The notes under the pieces were generated by a model. The model searched no databases and had not been told where the DNA came from. It was given only the letters and a program-made list of their open reading frames with translations. A DNA stretch of 64,000 nucleotides from Moringa oleifera. Lineage: Eukaryota > Streptophyta > Magnoliopsida > Brassicales > Moringaceae. Numbering within the stretch: the stretch's first letter is position 1; each line of letters opens with the position of its first letter. Both the position numbers and the translations under genes were made by a program. This document shows, one piece after another, positions 1-12,913 of this stretch. The stretch spans positions 1,843,501 to 1,907,500 of the forward strand of contig JAJFZO010000065.1 in NCBI GenBank assembly GCA_021397835.1. Reading direction: 5' to 3'.

Positions 1-2040
1 ATAAGGGACGCTTATTTCTAAAAACAAGTAGTTTACATTATGGAAAAATAGTCGACCTCGGTCATGTTATCTAAAAGTTGAAAAACCTTGCAAACGAAGG
101 TGCAAAGCACCAAGGTAATGCCTAGAACAATTTTATTTGCGTAGTTTTTCACCTACAATTCTAAAGGACATTTTTCTTACTCATGAATTGTCCAAGTAAA
201 CTATAAACTATACGGGATGAAAAAACAGTGGAAAACCATATCTTGTTTGACAATTATTTGAAAAAAGTTATAGAACAACAATTATTTAATGGATGATGAC
301 CATGGAATTCTCTCTTACTTTCAATGGCCAATGTGGCATCTATGAAAAATAAGAAATATGCTTCCCTTGATCTAGTACATAGCAAAGATAAAAAGATCCA
401 ACTAGTTCAAGAATCACTGCAACCACACATTAAAAATAACTTTAATGACTCACTTTAGCGGTTGCTTTGTAAAGAGTAGCAAAATCTGACCTTTTTATGG
501 AGAATGTTTGCAGAGAGTGGGAGTTTGAATACAAATGTCTCACTTTCTTTTAAAAATAACAAGTAGAAGCATTGGTAAGAGCAAGATCCTTACTAAACCA
601 ATGGCATGAAATGCATATAAGGTTATAGAATACTATAACAAAAAGCCATACTAACACACCCTATAATGACAAAAGCTTGCACCAAATCTTAGCTTGCATG
701 CTCACTGATCCATGCCAAATGTAATATTTCTTCTACCACATATATTCAGAACTTGAGGTATTTTATGTGGCATAGTCAGTAATTTATGGGCGGGGATCCT
801 TTGGAACTTTACAGCTTGCACTTAACTCACATAAAAGATGGGTGTAAGATAAGGTCTTGCTGGTGCTTGATGATAAAGATGGATGATACTCACTTAGATC
901 TCTACCCTGCATAATAGATGCCCCAAACATAAGGAGCACCTGCCAATCAATTAAAATGGAATCATGATCTAGCACCTGTTACCATTCCTTCCTTGAGTAA
1001 ACTCCACCAGTTTGAGTGAAAACAAATACATTTTGAATTCGATAAAGAATTTTTGATAAATTAATGAGATCTAAAATAGATGCAAAGGAATCAAATAAAG
1101 AGGATACAAGTTATAAGATACCCGCATGCATGAATACCATGACAGTGTTCAACCTATTTGTACTACAATAAGGTGGCATGCACAAACACAATATTATGAG
1201 TAAGAATATCCTAAATTTAGACAAATTCAATCAAAAAGAAAAATGAAAAAAACCAGAGACCTACAGTTTTACTCTACTTTCTTTTCCTTTTATATTTCTT
1301 GGCAACCAAACAAGACCCGAGTTCACTTGGATTCACTCACCATGGCTAAGTCGTTCCCATAAGATCAATTCTGGCTTTGTTTGGAAGGAAATGGTGCATG
1401 GTAAAAAGAGTCAAGGTTCCTCCTTCGCCTATTCAAATCGTTACTCAAGAGCAGCTCCAAGTACTGTAAGTTACCCCTATCGAGCTAGGTTTCCATAAAA
1501 GCAACTCCATATCTAGAGCTCCACGCAGCCCTAGCCTTGTCCGAGTATTAATGAACCAATTTTAACGATAACATAAGCCCAACCACCCCTTTAAAGAAGA
1601 AGCAGACCGCGATTAGCAAACGACCTGGTAATTTATCATCTAGGCATGCACATGTACCCAGAAAAAAAGATAGAGCAATAGTACATTTGCAAGAGTGTAA
1701 TAGGAAACTGGAATGGCATAACGATGGGTTTTTAATCTGGTGAACTTAAACACATACACACACAAAGAGAAAGGCAGAGAAACAGATAATCCCTCTCTTT
1801 TCTTTTATTTTTTTGTCCTTTATAGAGCTTTTGGAAACTTGGCGGGGATTAAGCTTCCCTCTTTTTTTTAAAACTCACTTAGACAACATATGGTTTTTGT
1901 TATCTAACTTTCAAGTGTCTGGTCTGGCCCTGGGTTATAAAAAAAACAAAAAAAAAAAAACAAGTTAAGTAGGAGTAACCGAACAAGCTTCTTGGTTCAT
2001 GATCACATTTGGCTTAGTTTTGAAGCCAAAATAAAGCTAT
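1..2040. other. Unassigned non-repetitive stretch
   Basis: No gene could be recognised. A 63-codon minus-strand frame at 784-975 has no recognisable domain. The part from about 1260 to 1870 is less AT-rich than its surroundings and contains pyrimidine and purine runs of the kind seen in plant leaders. On the minus strand it could be upstream or intronic sequence of a gene beyond the left edge, but nothing in the sequence proves that. Confidence 0.3.
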
Positions 2041-2815
2041 TTGGAGTCCACAAAAATGGGACAATTTGACGTAAGATATGATAAATTTAATCAAATGGTA
2101 AATACCTTTTTATTTTAAAAAAAAAAACTGTTGATACCTTATGCAAATATAAGCCAAGAGAATCTCAAAATAATTAATTAATACATTATATTGTGCTATT
2201 ATTTTTAATTTTTAATATGTTTATTTTACATAACTAACATCTTTAAATATGTTTGGTATTAGTAAAAATTGTTATTATCAATCTTTCCATGAAATTATTA
2301 TTTTTTTACTTATAATCATAAAGATATTATCCAAATATTGTTCAAAAAAACTCAAAAAAATGTTAAAAAAAAAACATGAAAAGGACAAAAATTAGGAAAA
2401 GTTTTAAAAATACAAAAAATAAAATAAAATAAAACCAAATAAAAAATCCAAGAAAACCAAATAAACTAAAAAAAATCAAAAAAATAAAGTTATTTAAAAA
2501 ATAAGAGAAAGAAACTGGAAGGAAAACTCATCAAAATAAAAAATAGATCTGTAAAAAAATTAGAAACTAAAGTAACTACAAAAAATTAAAAAAACAGTAA
2601 AAAAAATCCAACAAAAGTAAGATAATACATAAAAAATAGTAAAAAAAGAAAAAATAAATAAAGAAAATACATGTAAACAAGTTCTTGAAACCAAAAGGAA
2701 TTGGAGAAAAATTAAAGCAAACCAAAGAAATTAAAACAAGGTCCAAGATAACCAAAGAAGCTAAAGAAAATCTAATAAAATCGAGAAAATATCAAAAGTA
2801 AAAGACTTTGTATAT
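2040..2815 (-). repeat. A-rich block, inverted piece of the T-rich repeat family
   Basis: The plus strand is dominated by A runs. Reverse-complementing 2540-2640 gives a stretch with ATGTATTATCTTACTTTTG, then TTGGATTTTTT and AGTTACTTTAG. This follows the same word order as the T-rich family at 17-46 kb (ATGTATTGTCTTG...TTGTTGGATTTT...AAGTTACTTTG). It is too degraded to give exact borders. Confidence 0.45.
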
Positions 2816-2819
2816 TGAC

Positions 2820-3640
2820 TAAAGGGGGAAGCAACTTTTTGTTCAGGGGAATGAGACTTCTTTTATGCTTTTTTCCAACATTTCTTCTAGGGGACTTGCA
2901 TGATCCTTTCAGCTTCCATTCTACTTTTATCCACATAACAGAAAACTATCTACTGCCTATAAGATGCTTGATTTCCTTCTTTAAAGCCCAAAACTCTTCA
3001 ATATTGTGTCCATGATCATTATGAAATCTGCGGAACTTCCTTTGATCATGATGATTTGGATCCGTTAGTATTTTGAGTGATCTTTTGACCTTCGAATCAT
3101 CCTATATGTTGTCAAAATGTACTTCCTTGGCATAATTAACAAGGTGTACTTCTTATCATCTTTTTCGCTATCTTTTCTCTGGCACCTTATGATCGTGAAG
3201 AGCCTTTGTCACGTTTTTGGTTACTACTTGAGGGTTTTTCCTTAGATTTATTCAACTACTCTTTCATATAATCACAATAACTCCTACTTTTTCTTTTTTT
3301 TTTTCTTCTTCATGATGTACTTGTCCACTTTGGCAAGAAGTCCATCCATGCTATGGGCAAGTTCCTGCTCAATGCATTATAAAATGGATGGTCTACAAAC
3401 CTTCCTTAACAATTAAAACAATTATTGTTTGCTTCACCTCATTGATTTTGAGGGTAGCCTCAATGAATCATTCTTTTACTATATCACTCATGAACCTTGT
3501 ATGTTCTGGAAGCTGTTGCAATGACATTTGAAGCAAATTTATTATGGTAATGGTTGTTTTTCCTACAGTTAATGTTGTTGTTAAGTAGTTAGAGCTATTT
3601 TCATGTGGTTGAATAGTTGCAGTTGTCTTTATATAGCCAA
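2820..3640 (-). pseudogene. Ty3/gypsy gag relic
   Basis: Reading the minus strand from about 3640 down to 2820 gives broken frames that match the gag of plant Ty3/gypsy elements. First comes a capsid-like stretch containing TLKINEVKQTIIVL and, in another frame, a segment like NLPHSMDGLLAKVDKYI. Then, near 3060-2940, comes KFRRFHNDHGHNIEEFWALK, close to the CxFHxDHGHxTEEC knuckle common in Tat-type gag. The two knuckle cysteines read as R and F here. Several stop codons and frame changes show that it cannot be expressed. No protease, RT or LTR could be attached to it. The family call rests on the FHNDHGH motif and the flanking basic region; the lineage is an inference. Confidence 0.65.
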
Positions 3641-4985
3641 AGCTATTTTTGTGCAACTAAAGTTATTTTTATTTGATGTAGTACAATTTCACTTTAGAAG
3701 GAAACCTTTTTGATTAAAATGTCACATTTTTTTGATAGTATTAAATTCTTATCTTTGTTATGTGCAACGTAGTCCTCTTTGTTTGCATGACTTTTTTCTC
3801 TAGGAATCCCTTCTTCGTTGCTTAAAATATTCTTCTTCATGATGATCCTTAATCTTTTTATTGATCTTTTTCTATTATGTAAGATACTGATACTAATCTA
3901 ATATAACTTTTTGCAAGCTACTTTTAGTATCCCACCATGTAGCTGTAAAGAAACTCTTACAAAAATTTTAACCTTGAAGCTCACCCATGAGCTAGTCTTA
4001 TTGCTTTTGGAATTAAAAGTAGAGATAATTTCACCTTAATTTAATCTCCAAGCATTTATTACAGTTAACCAAGGTAAGAACCACAAATTTGATTTCATTC
4101 ATTAAGGTACATCTATCCACTTAGAATGGCAAATAGAGCTCAGATGTGAAAATCCAACATTATTACCATTTGATTGGATTTAAAGTACATCTACTCATGG
4201 TAGTAAGTGGAGTCCATTTGATTTCTTTTCTCTTTTGACTTACTTCCTCTTTCTCATTTCTGCTTTTTGCTCTCCCTGTAGTAATATCTAGTAAAGACAC
4301 ATCAACATGGTATTCTTTCTTCTCAAATCCTTCTTTTGAGCAATCAATTGCATTTCTTGATAAGATCTTCGATTTTAAGCATTTTTCACTCATCAATTAA
4401 AGAAAACATTCTTGAGGAGGAGAAATTGGCATCCTGCAGTGAAATCTGAAAATCAAATTCAAGAAAAGAAGAAGATCAAAACATATACAATTATCGAAGA
4501 AGAAATGGGTATGTACATTCGACAGTTAGTATTATTGGACTTTTACAAATCAATCATGCATGAGAGAGAAAATAAATAGAATAAGCATCGCTTTCTTATT
4601 GCATTTCCCAAAGACGATGCTAATTTCTTGCTATCAAAAATGGTATAAAGAGAGAAAGAGAAAAATGACCAAACCAACGGGCTAATGAGAAAAAATAAAG
4701 ATTCAATGGAGCTTTTCTTGGTCTTTGATGAGCTAAGATTTCATTGATTTCGTGTAAAACTTAAAAAGCGAATGAGCATAGAAGTGTCCCATGGGATCAC
4801 TTTTGTTATTGTTGAGAATAGTTGAGGAGAGAAAGAATGGATGATGTAGTAAACTAGTTAGTTTAAGATATGGTTTTCGGATGGATGTTCTTCTTTTGTA
4901 GGAAAGGTAGAATCTCATACTCTATAAAACTCAAAGAAAGGTAAGCATATGGGTGTCTCGTGGGATCACTCCAATGCTTAAGTTA
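3640..4985. other. Unassigned, possibly remainder of the gypsy relic
   Basis: This stretch lies directly upstream, in minus-strand sense, of the gag relic and may be its leader or LTR, but no LTR ends or primer site were found. A 77-codon minus-strand frame at 4163-4396 is lysine- and glutamate-rich and has no recognised domain. A diverged direct duplication is visible: GTGTCCCATGGGATCACT near 4783 and GTGTCTCGTGGGATCACT near 4951. Confidence 0.3.
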
Positions 4986-5745
4986 GGGAAAAAATTGGCA
5001 ACATAATAAATCAAAATATGTAAAATATTAAAAAAAATAATTAATTTGTGTTGGCATTTTAAAGAAAAAAGCATAAAAATAGAATAAATCAAAGAGTAAA
5101 AAAAAGAATTAAAAAATGGTAATACAATGAAATTCTAAAGGAAATCTCATAAATAAAAAATGTAAATATCCATAAAAAATAATTAAATTACATGAAACAA
5201 AAAATTCAAAAAAATTTGTTAAAAAAATAAAAATAAACTATGAGAAAATCCAACAAATCAAGAAAAGCATAAATACTAAATCTTATAAAATTCAGAAAAT
5301 TAAAAAACAGAAAATAAAGAAATGAAAAAGTAAAGAAAAAAATCAGGAAAACTACCAAAGCTGATAAAAAATAAACATCAAAAGAAAATAGTAAAAAAAA
5401 ATTAAAAAAATAATAAAAACTATATCAAAGAAAATCATGCAAAAGAAGAAGAAAATCAAATAAAATAAAAATAAGAAAAAAATTTTGATTTGTGTTCATG
5501 TTTAAAGAAAAATATCATAAAAATACAATAAATCAATTAAACAACAAAAACAATTTAAAAATGCAACAAGAAATATAAAAATATTCAAAATAAATAAATA
5601 AAAGTATGTAAAAAATAAATTAAATTCAAAATTTAGATAAATAAAAAGTAAAAAGTAAAAAAAAAAATAAACTAAAATTACAACCATTTGGTAAGGTTCA
5701 ATATTTATTAGTTTTTTAGTAGCCAAAATGACAATAGCAAAAATT
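4985..5745 (-). repeat. Inverted copy of the T-rich family
   Basis: The reverse complement of 5485-5725 reads AATATTGAACCTTACCAAATGGTTGTAATTTTAG followed by T-rich words, TACTTTTATTTATTTATT, and then TTTCTTTAAACATGAACACAAATCAAAATTT. This is the same order of landmarks as the family copies at 26.2, 33.75 and 39.85 kb on the plus strand (AAATATTAAACCTCA...GGTTGCAATTTT...CTTTAAAAGATCAATGCAAATCAAAATT). The match of landmarks and spacing supports a genuine inverted copy rather than chance AT-richness. Confidence 0.6.
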
Positions 5746-7700
5746 ATGTATGTATATGAAACTTTTCAATTTTATTATTAACCCAATGAAAAGTAAGATC
5801 ACTTTAATTAAATTTATGACTTAAACTGACACATTTTTTTGTAGCCAAAGAGAAGAGATGAAAACAAATAACATAAAATTATTTTTGTAATAATCATATA
5901 GATATTATCTAAACTTTGTTCATGAAAAAACAATAAAACTTAAAACATCTTTTAAAAAAAGTACATCATATAAAACATAAAAGAAGAAAAATCCTTTAAA
6001 AAAAAGTTTAAAAGAATCTAAAAATTCATAAAAAATTTTAACAAAAAAATCTAAAAACTATAAGAAAAACATATACAAGCCTAAATTAAATATTCCTTTC
6101 ATAAGGCAGATACAACCTCTCCCTTTTAATGAAAGAAAGTATGCAAGATGATAACTAATGATTTTTTGCCCAGCCAACAACTTTCTCAGCTTCTTTTAAT
6201 GAAATATCAAAATGAGCGATCACATGTATAAATTACAAAAAATACATAAAAGCACATAATTGCAATGGGAACTCCCAAAGTCAGTTTAGTTTATATGCAT
6301 TATATAATGATGTATTATGTTGTAAAACATAAGAACATCAAAAGAAATTTAAATAAAGTGTTACATAAAATTTGTGTATGTTAGTACCTTTCCTTTTAAT
6401 TAAGTAAAATATTTATCAATAAAGGAAACAGGATTCGAACCAAACATGGGCATATATGAGAGTGACATTTTACAATTTATTATAATGAGAGAAGCCATTT
6501 AAAAGGTTCGACTAAGAAAACAATATTGATAGGAAAGAAGAATAAGAATTCACTAATTTGAAAAGACCATAATATAATGAAATGATTTGTATATGAATAT
6601 TTTAATCAAATTAAAATAGTTTTCAAACCTTTACTTTGTCATTAATAGATCGTTTCAATAAATAGAAAAAGAACCTAGTTAGTATAAGAATGGTAATAGA
6701 ATAAAAAAACCCGGTATTGTAATAACATAGTCTTAATCTTAAGATTAAATTGCTTTCAACCCCTTAAAACCTTAAAGGTCTATATAATAAAAAAAAAAAA
6801 CCTATACATGCTTTTTAATTTAAGTTTGATATATCAATTGAATCAATTGTATATCTAATATATCTATTAAGTTTAAATTAAATTTTAATTCAAATGATTG
6901 CAAAAAATTAAGGGTATTTTTTAAAAAAATTATCTCAAATAACTTAAATAAATTCTATACTCCATTTCAAGTTCATCTCCTCCAATTTGAACAATATTCA
7001 ATTTAAAATATATATTGTTTATGAATTTTTTAAATTTTTAATTGCATAAATTTTTAAAAATAAATTTTCAATTCTTATAAAAACAAAAATTTTTATAACT
7101 GCGGCTTGAATTGTTTTCTAAATAAATTAAATTGAATATTTATAATTTTCAAGTCAACAATTTTCAAATTGAATATTTATAATTTTTTATATTTTTATAT
7201 ATAAATATAAATATAAATTATTATATTTATAATTAATTTAATCAATATTTAAAAGTTAAAAAATATGCATATAAAGTGAGAAGTAATGGATAAAATCACA
7301 TGGTTGGATCTATGAAAGATCATGTGAAAGGAAAGCAATGAAGTATCCTCTTATTATGGTGGAGTACATTGGATGTCTAATTTATCGATGGTCTTACATA
7401 AAATTGTGACATGCATTCTGTTCGAGTAAAAAAACGTTACAAATTGAGAAAAAAAAAAAGCCACGACTTTAGAAGCGCACCCATTTCTATAAGAATATCA
7501 AAGCATGTGCAAATCAAAATAAGAAGGATAATTTTATCCTTTCTATTTTAATTCCGTGTAGTATTTTCGAAAGTGCATGAATTATTGGTTAGTAGTTAGG
7601 ATAAATGGGAATCTTCTCCATCCATAAATCATCAAGAAAAAGACAGGTCTTACATGCTCCACTACTACTCTTAAAAAAATTAAAAAAAAATAATTCTATT
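5745..7700. other. AT-rich DNA without recognisable gene
   Basis: The left half is A-rich and may continue the inverted T-rich family. The rest contains only short frames and simple AT-rich words. No RNA gene, LTR or exon with convincing homology was found. Confidence 0.35.
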
Positions 7701-10700
7701 GACTACTTAAGATTTTAATTTGATATACTAGAAAAAATAGCCCAACTCAACAACGAAGCTCCCAATAGTTGAGAGCCCATAATTAAAGTTAAAATACCAA
7801 AAGCTTTACATTTTATTCTTTTCCATGTTTCAGTTTTCGAATTTCCTTCAGCTAGTATGTAAGGTATGTAAACTTCATAATTATTAGATTGTTTACTTAA
7901 TATAGAATGATAGCATAAAGAATAAAACACAAAAGCAAGAATTTATTGCCACAAATGTTAGCAGAGCTGGCACGAGCATACTTTTCGACTAATCTTAAAA
8001 CTTTGAAATCGAATGCTCAGCAAGAATCAACTTTCAGCGTAGTCTAATAGTAAAGTTACCTTTGTTTAGCAGCCAAGTGACATAGTTAGTCTGTCTCATC
8101 AAAGAAAGTTCATCATGTAGAATGTGTCTGTTAAAGAAGTTGTTGTGTCATTATTAGAACCAGCATAATTCTCTAAATTGAAGCAAGCATCTAGCACTGT
8201 TTGACATAATATCATAGCTAAATTTGCAATCTATGTCTTGCTTAGAGTGAGCCTTAGTACACTAGCTGGGCTTGCCTTCAAGCGCATTATTACTAGTAAA
8301 ATCTTCAACATCCTAAGATGCAGGTCTCAAACAAAGGATATCTAGTTACTGAGCACTATTTAGAACCTAAAAACTGAGTAGTATAACTAGATATGTCTAA
8401 ATAAGATGGGAATGTCTTTGCAAAAGCTCTTTGGAGAAATTAGAATCTTTACCCATGTCAACGAAGTCCTTGCAAAATAATCAAAACTCCTCTTCTTACC
8501 TTTAACTTCTAGGATATTATATCTTTTAATAGAGATCTCCTTGTGTTTGGTCAAGTATAGCTTCACCAAATGGCAGGCTTCCTCTTTAATTTTTGTTGCA
8601 AATTCATGAAAAGGAAAACATCAAGCATATCCAGCTGATCCATTCCTCAAACTATGCTTAGTATTAAAAGATTCATTAGCTAAATGTGACCTTAAAACAT
8701 TGCAATCCACATGATTGTCAGATCTTTCAACTGCATTTAAATTTTATTCTCTAAGAAATAATAGCCTATTGATAGAAAATCATTGTCAAGTATCCACTGA
8801 CATTTTTCATCCTTTCGGGTCTTTGTGTCCCATGATTGAAAAGAATAAGCAATCTGATAAGGAAGTTCCCACTCAGTTTCTTTTTTTTTTTTTTTTATGA
8901 TAGTGTGGCATTCTTGAAAATGGAATTTTGTCATGCTCCCTCTAAAGTAAAAAGTCATCGTCTTTCATTAGCTCATCCAAAGAGGAATATAAAAGGTGAG
9001 ACAAGGTCTCTTGATTTTGATTCTTGAGCAATTTTGAGATCTTTAACAAATTTACACTAGAATTTAGCACTAAAGATACTGGTGTGTTATTAAGAAAAAA
9101 CCAACAAAGTTTCAAGATTTTCCAAACATTCTTTTTCGTAACCATATGACATCATAAACTGAAAATAAATATAAACTTAAAACACACTCTAAGACTCTTT
9201 TTGTATGTATTTAGCAACAAGCAGAGAGCTATTAACATATTACCTCTATCAATTGGTAACATAATACCACATGACTCATAACATAAACCATCCTTCAAAA
9301 AGAAAATAAATAATATGTCAATATAAGTAAATTATGGCGAACATATTAAGCTATAACATATGCCTATGTGCAATCCTTTTTCCATGTTTATTGCACCAAT
9401 AATTCCTTCTGCAATGAAATGTCATATAAGTTGGTCCAAAGTAAATTGAAGTGCTTCTGACAAGAATGAGTTTGATTTACAGTTGATGCACCTTAACTAA
9501 TAAGACTAGAAACACTAGAGGTAAATTGCTCTATTAAACTAGCATTTATAGTCATTCAAAGGAACTATAAAGAATGGTAGAAGCGAACTATTTCACCATG
9601 TTGACTTACTCATGACAAAAATTTTAAAAAGGCAAAAAAAAGTAAAGCATGTATGGCATTCCATCATAAGTTTTTGTTAGAGATGTCACAAATGCACATA
9701 GAGCCTTGATATCGGGTATACTTTTAATAATTAATCTAAAGGGTACTGCCTTACTCTATTACTTAAAGTTGTATGACTGACACAACAACTCCTAATAAAG
9801 CATATACAAGGTTTCTTGTAGTAGAATTTCCCAAGGTTATAGATTGCCAAGAAACATTGCATATTCATCGTTGCATAAAAGTTGAAAATGATTATGTAAT
9901 ACTATAGTCAAGAAAGATTGTTGTCAAGATAAGAAAAGTCAAGTTGACATGGCATGAAACTGATCACCAAGGATTCAAAACCTAATGTTTATTGCAACTA
10001 GCGAAATACATCTCAAAAGTGGAATCAAAATATTTGATATGAAAACCAATACAAGAACAATTAGTAAACAGTATAAGTCTTTAATTAATGAGTATTTTGT
10101 CATGCCATATGTGACTATTGATCCCACAAAGACTATACATAAAGCTAAAGATGACATTTAAGTACTTGGACAGCTTATCTAAGACAATGGCTTTAACCTT
10201 ATTCTTATGTAATATTTCACACTGCTACAATTTAATACCAAAATAAGATGGTATGGTAGCCATTAAGACATCAAGTATGGACCAATATAATAGAAAATTT
10301 TGGTTTTATTTCCCATGCGATGAGCTTGGAAAAAGGGATATTCTTTGGATTATTCTAGATGTATGATTCAATACTAGTTAAAAATATTTTATTTTTAGCT
10401 TTAAATAAATTACATATTGGATGTAGTATAAGTGATCAAGGTGGTAACTAATAAAATAAGAGGAAACTTTCACAATGTTCCATCACTTTAATAGTGATTC
10501 AATACTAGCTTATTGCACAAAATATGTTGTAGCTATTTAAGAATGTTGTAATTAAAGCAGTGTCAAACCAAATCTTAAACACTTCTTGATCAGTTAACCT
10601 CATTAGAAAATCATCAAAATGAGCAATAAAATCAAGTAACCTATAATATTCACAAAGAAATGTATTAATGCAGGATTTTTGCAAGAAAACAAAACAAGAA

Positions 10701-11050
10701 TACACTTAGTAACTAGCAAACAAAATTCTATACAAATAAGAAATGATACCCCTCAAATCTTTTACAGATTAACTCATCTTTAAGGGGACTATCAATTCAA
10801 TGTTATAATGTCTCGGTGAATTCTCCTCTATTCCTCTCAATTTGATCAAAAATAGATATACTGCTCAATTCTACATAACCAACTTTTATACTGGTTTGCA
10901 GGATATTTTTGGTTAATGTGGCCTAACAAAAGTCTAGTTGGCAGCTTCGTTAATACATTTTAAGTTCTCTTGATTTGTTCTACAACTTATTAAGTCTAAC
11001 TAAGCCAACTGCATCTCAGCGAAACAATAACACTTTTATCTTTTTCGGTA
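7700..11050. other. Unassigned stretch
   Basis: Base composition is closer to ordinary plant intergenic or intronic DNA than the neighbouring T-rich blocks. Open frames are at most 73 codons (for example minus-strand 7715-7930 and 8737-8958), lie on both strands, and show no recognisable domain. The right end leads into a copia fragment and may include its degraded upstream part. Confidence 0.3.
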
Positions 11051-11059
11051 ACTTTATTG

Positions 11060-11477
11060 GATGTAGTATTTTCTCTCTATTCTTGATGACTTTTCAAGAA
11101 AAGTATGGCTGTATATGTTAAAAATAAAATACGAGTGCTTTGAAAGATTTAAAGAATGGAAGGTGTTGATGGAGAACCAAACTGGAAAAAAGCTTAAAGC
11201 CTTGAAAACTAATAATGGCTTAGGGTTTTGTAGCTCATCTTTTATAGCTTATCGCAAGAAGCATAGGATTTTGAGCCATAGGATAGTAAGGAAAACTCCA
11301 CAACAGAATGGAGTTGTTAAAAGGATGAATAAAACCATCATGAAAATTAAGAGGCGTATGCCATTCACCTCAGGCCTTAGCAAGGGTTTTTGGGGGGAAC
11401 CAGCAACCACAACTGTATATTTGATAAACAAATGCCCCTTAAAGGTCATAAACTTAAAGACAATTAAAGGAAAATAG
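11060..11477 (+). pseudogene. Copia integrase core fragment
   Basis: The rve-type integrase core would normally join retrotransposon cDNA to host DNA. The frame opens inside the domain at about 11060 (SLFLDDFSRKVW) and runs through GKKLKALKTNNGLGF, PQQNGVVKRMN and GFWGEPATTTVYLINKCP. In the family, TNNG is usually TDNG and VVKRMN is usually VAERMN. Two of the three DDE catalytic positions therefore read as N and K. The integrase is a fragment and catalytically dead. A stop follows at 11475-11477. Confidence 0.85.
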
Positions 11478-11507
11478 ACTAAGAAAGCCCTTAATGTCAG
11501 TCATTTA

Positions 11508-11741
11508 ATGGTGTTTTGTTGTGCTACCTTTGCACATCAAAGAAAAAGAAAGCTTGATCTAAGGGCAGTAAAAGGAGTTTTCCTCGGCTATCCTAAAGGA
11601 TTGAAGGGCTATAAGATCTATATAAAGAATGGAGGACTCTATAAGACTTTAATTAGCAGAGATATCATATTCCAAGAGACTTTTTGTCATATACTCAACA
11701 AAGAGATGCTGCTGCTAGCAATGAGAATCCAAAAGGATTGA
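11508..11741 (+). pseudogene. Copia integrase C-terminal/linker segment
   Basis: The 77-codon frame contains RKRKLDLRAVKGVFLGYPKGLKGYKIY and SRDIIFQE. These are the conserved copia linker words (KLDxRAxKCVFLGYxxxxKGYRxY, SRDVxFxE) between the integrase core and RT. It is separated from the preceding core by a short gap with stops. It shares orientation and family with the neighbouring fragments and is not functional. Confidence 0.8.
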
Positions 11742-11934
11742 AGGAATCTAGGGAAGTCATTGGGGTTGAGATAGAATCAAAAAGATCTTAAGTTTCTACT
11801 AGACAAGCCTCAGAATCAACTCGTCCAAACTCACAAAGTAAGCAGCAGCAAATTGCCCCTGTAAATGAAGATCAGCAAGAGCTACAGTGTGGGGATGACC
11901 ATGGTTTACTACATCAATATCAATTAGCTTGATA

Positions 11935-12455
11935 TAAGGATAAGAAAATCATTCAACTATCATGAAAATGCTACGTGAGGAGTTTGATATGAAGGACCTA
12001 AGGCTAGTCAAAGGAATCTTAAGGATGGAAATTCATAGATACAGGACTAAAAGGTAACTCAAGCTCTCCCAAGAAAACTATCTACAAAAGGTGTTAAAAA
12101 TTATTTATGCACCAAGCCAAAACAATCCTCATATGCTTGGAAACACACTTCAAGTTGTCTCCCTATAGCTGCCCAAATTTAGAATAGGGAAATAAGGAGT
12201 ATACCTCACTCAAATGTAGTAGGGTCACTCATGTATGATATGATCTACAATAAGCTTGATTTATCCTATGTAATCAGCCTTCTTAGCAGGTATATGATTA
12301 ATTTAGATAAGAATACTAGCAAGCAACAAAGTGATTGATAAGATATGTCAATAAAATCAAGGAGATTTATGCCAAAGAAGGACTCATCCAGCAAGGACTT
12401 GCTAGATATGTTGATATTAATTTTGGGGCGATAGAGATTAAAAAAAAAAGGTCGC
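11935..12455 (+). pseudogene. Copia RT thumb and RNase H start, degenerate
   Basis: In shifting frames one can read MLREEFDMKDLRLVKGIL (copia MLSxEFEMKDLGxAKKILGMEI) and KLSQENYLQKVLK. Then come a segment like GSLMYDMIYTRPDLSYVISLLSRYM and, at 12335-12455, RYVNKIKEI followed by RYVDINFGAIEIKKKRSLT. The last corresponds to the start of copia RNase H (GYVDSDFAGDxDxRKSLTG). Multiple stops and frameshifts are present. The similarity ends abruptly at about 12455, which marks the joint with the inverted minus-strand piece. Confidence 0.75.
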
Positions 12456-12913
12456 TCACTAGCAATCCTTATTTACTCAATTCCTACAACCTTCACTCAC
12501 TAACATGTCCCAACCTCTTGTGCCATAGTTGGGCTTGCTTTTGTATTGATTCAGCAGTCGTTGCTACTATGCCTATTGTAGCTGACACTTGAAGGATATA
12601 TAACTCATGTTGCTTAGCCCTCTTTAACACCACCATGCCCTTTTAAGAACCTTCAACATTCCAATCTTTGACTTAAATAGCCTTTACTATCTAAGGACCC
12701 CAAAGAGACAAGGTTCCTTCTCAAATCAAGAACATGCCTTGCCTCTTTAAGCACTTTTGTTATGCCATCATGTAGCTTTAAAGCCACTGATCTAATTCCC
12801 TTCATAAGACAGGCCTCATCATTTTCCATTACCTCTATGCTACCTTCAATTAGAATATACTCAAAGAATATGTCCTTTCTTGAGCACATGTGGCAGGTAC
12901 AACTTGAGTCCAA
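12456..12913 (-). pseudogene. Copia protease and gag_pre-integrase region
   Basis: The minus-strand frame 12913-12653 gives MDSSCTCHMCSRKDIFFEY (family WILDSGCTxHMxxRxDWF), then KLHDGITKVLKEARHVLDLRRNLVSLGSLDSKGY. This is the aspartic protease of copia elements; the catalytic DSG reads DSS here. Downstream, 12650-12456 continues in broken frames with GLYVLQ-like words and QLWHKRLGHVSE, the gag_pre-integrase signature. A stop after the protease and others further on show decay. Confidence 0.85.

Larger units (their letters stand above)
11050..12455 (+). mobile_element. Ty1/copia fragment, integrase to RNase H, plus strand
   Basis: A 5'- and 3'-truncated copia body in plus orientation. In order it carries the integrase core (11060-11477), the integrase C-terminal segment (11508-11741), the second half of RT (about 11960-12110) and the start of RNase H (about 12200-12450). 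It lacks gag, protease, the first part of RT and both LTRs. It belongs to the same family as the minus-strand element next to it: integrase words such as KTKDECxxKFKEWK and GKKLKALRxDNGLEF are shared. At 12455 it abuts minus-strand gag_pre-integrase sequence, so this is a rearrangement joint. Confidence 0.85.
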
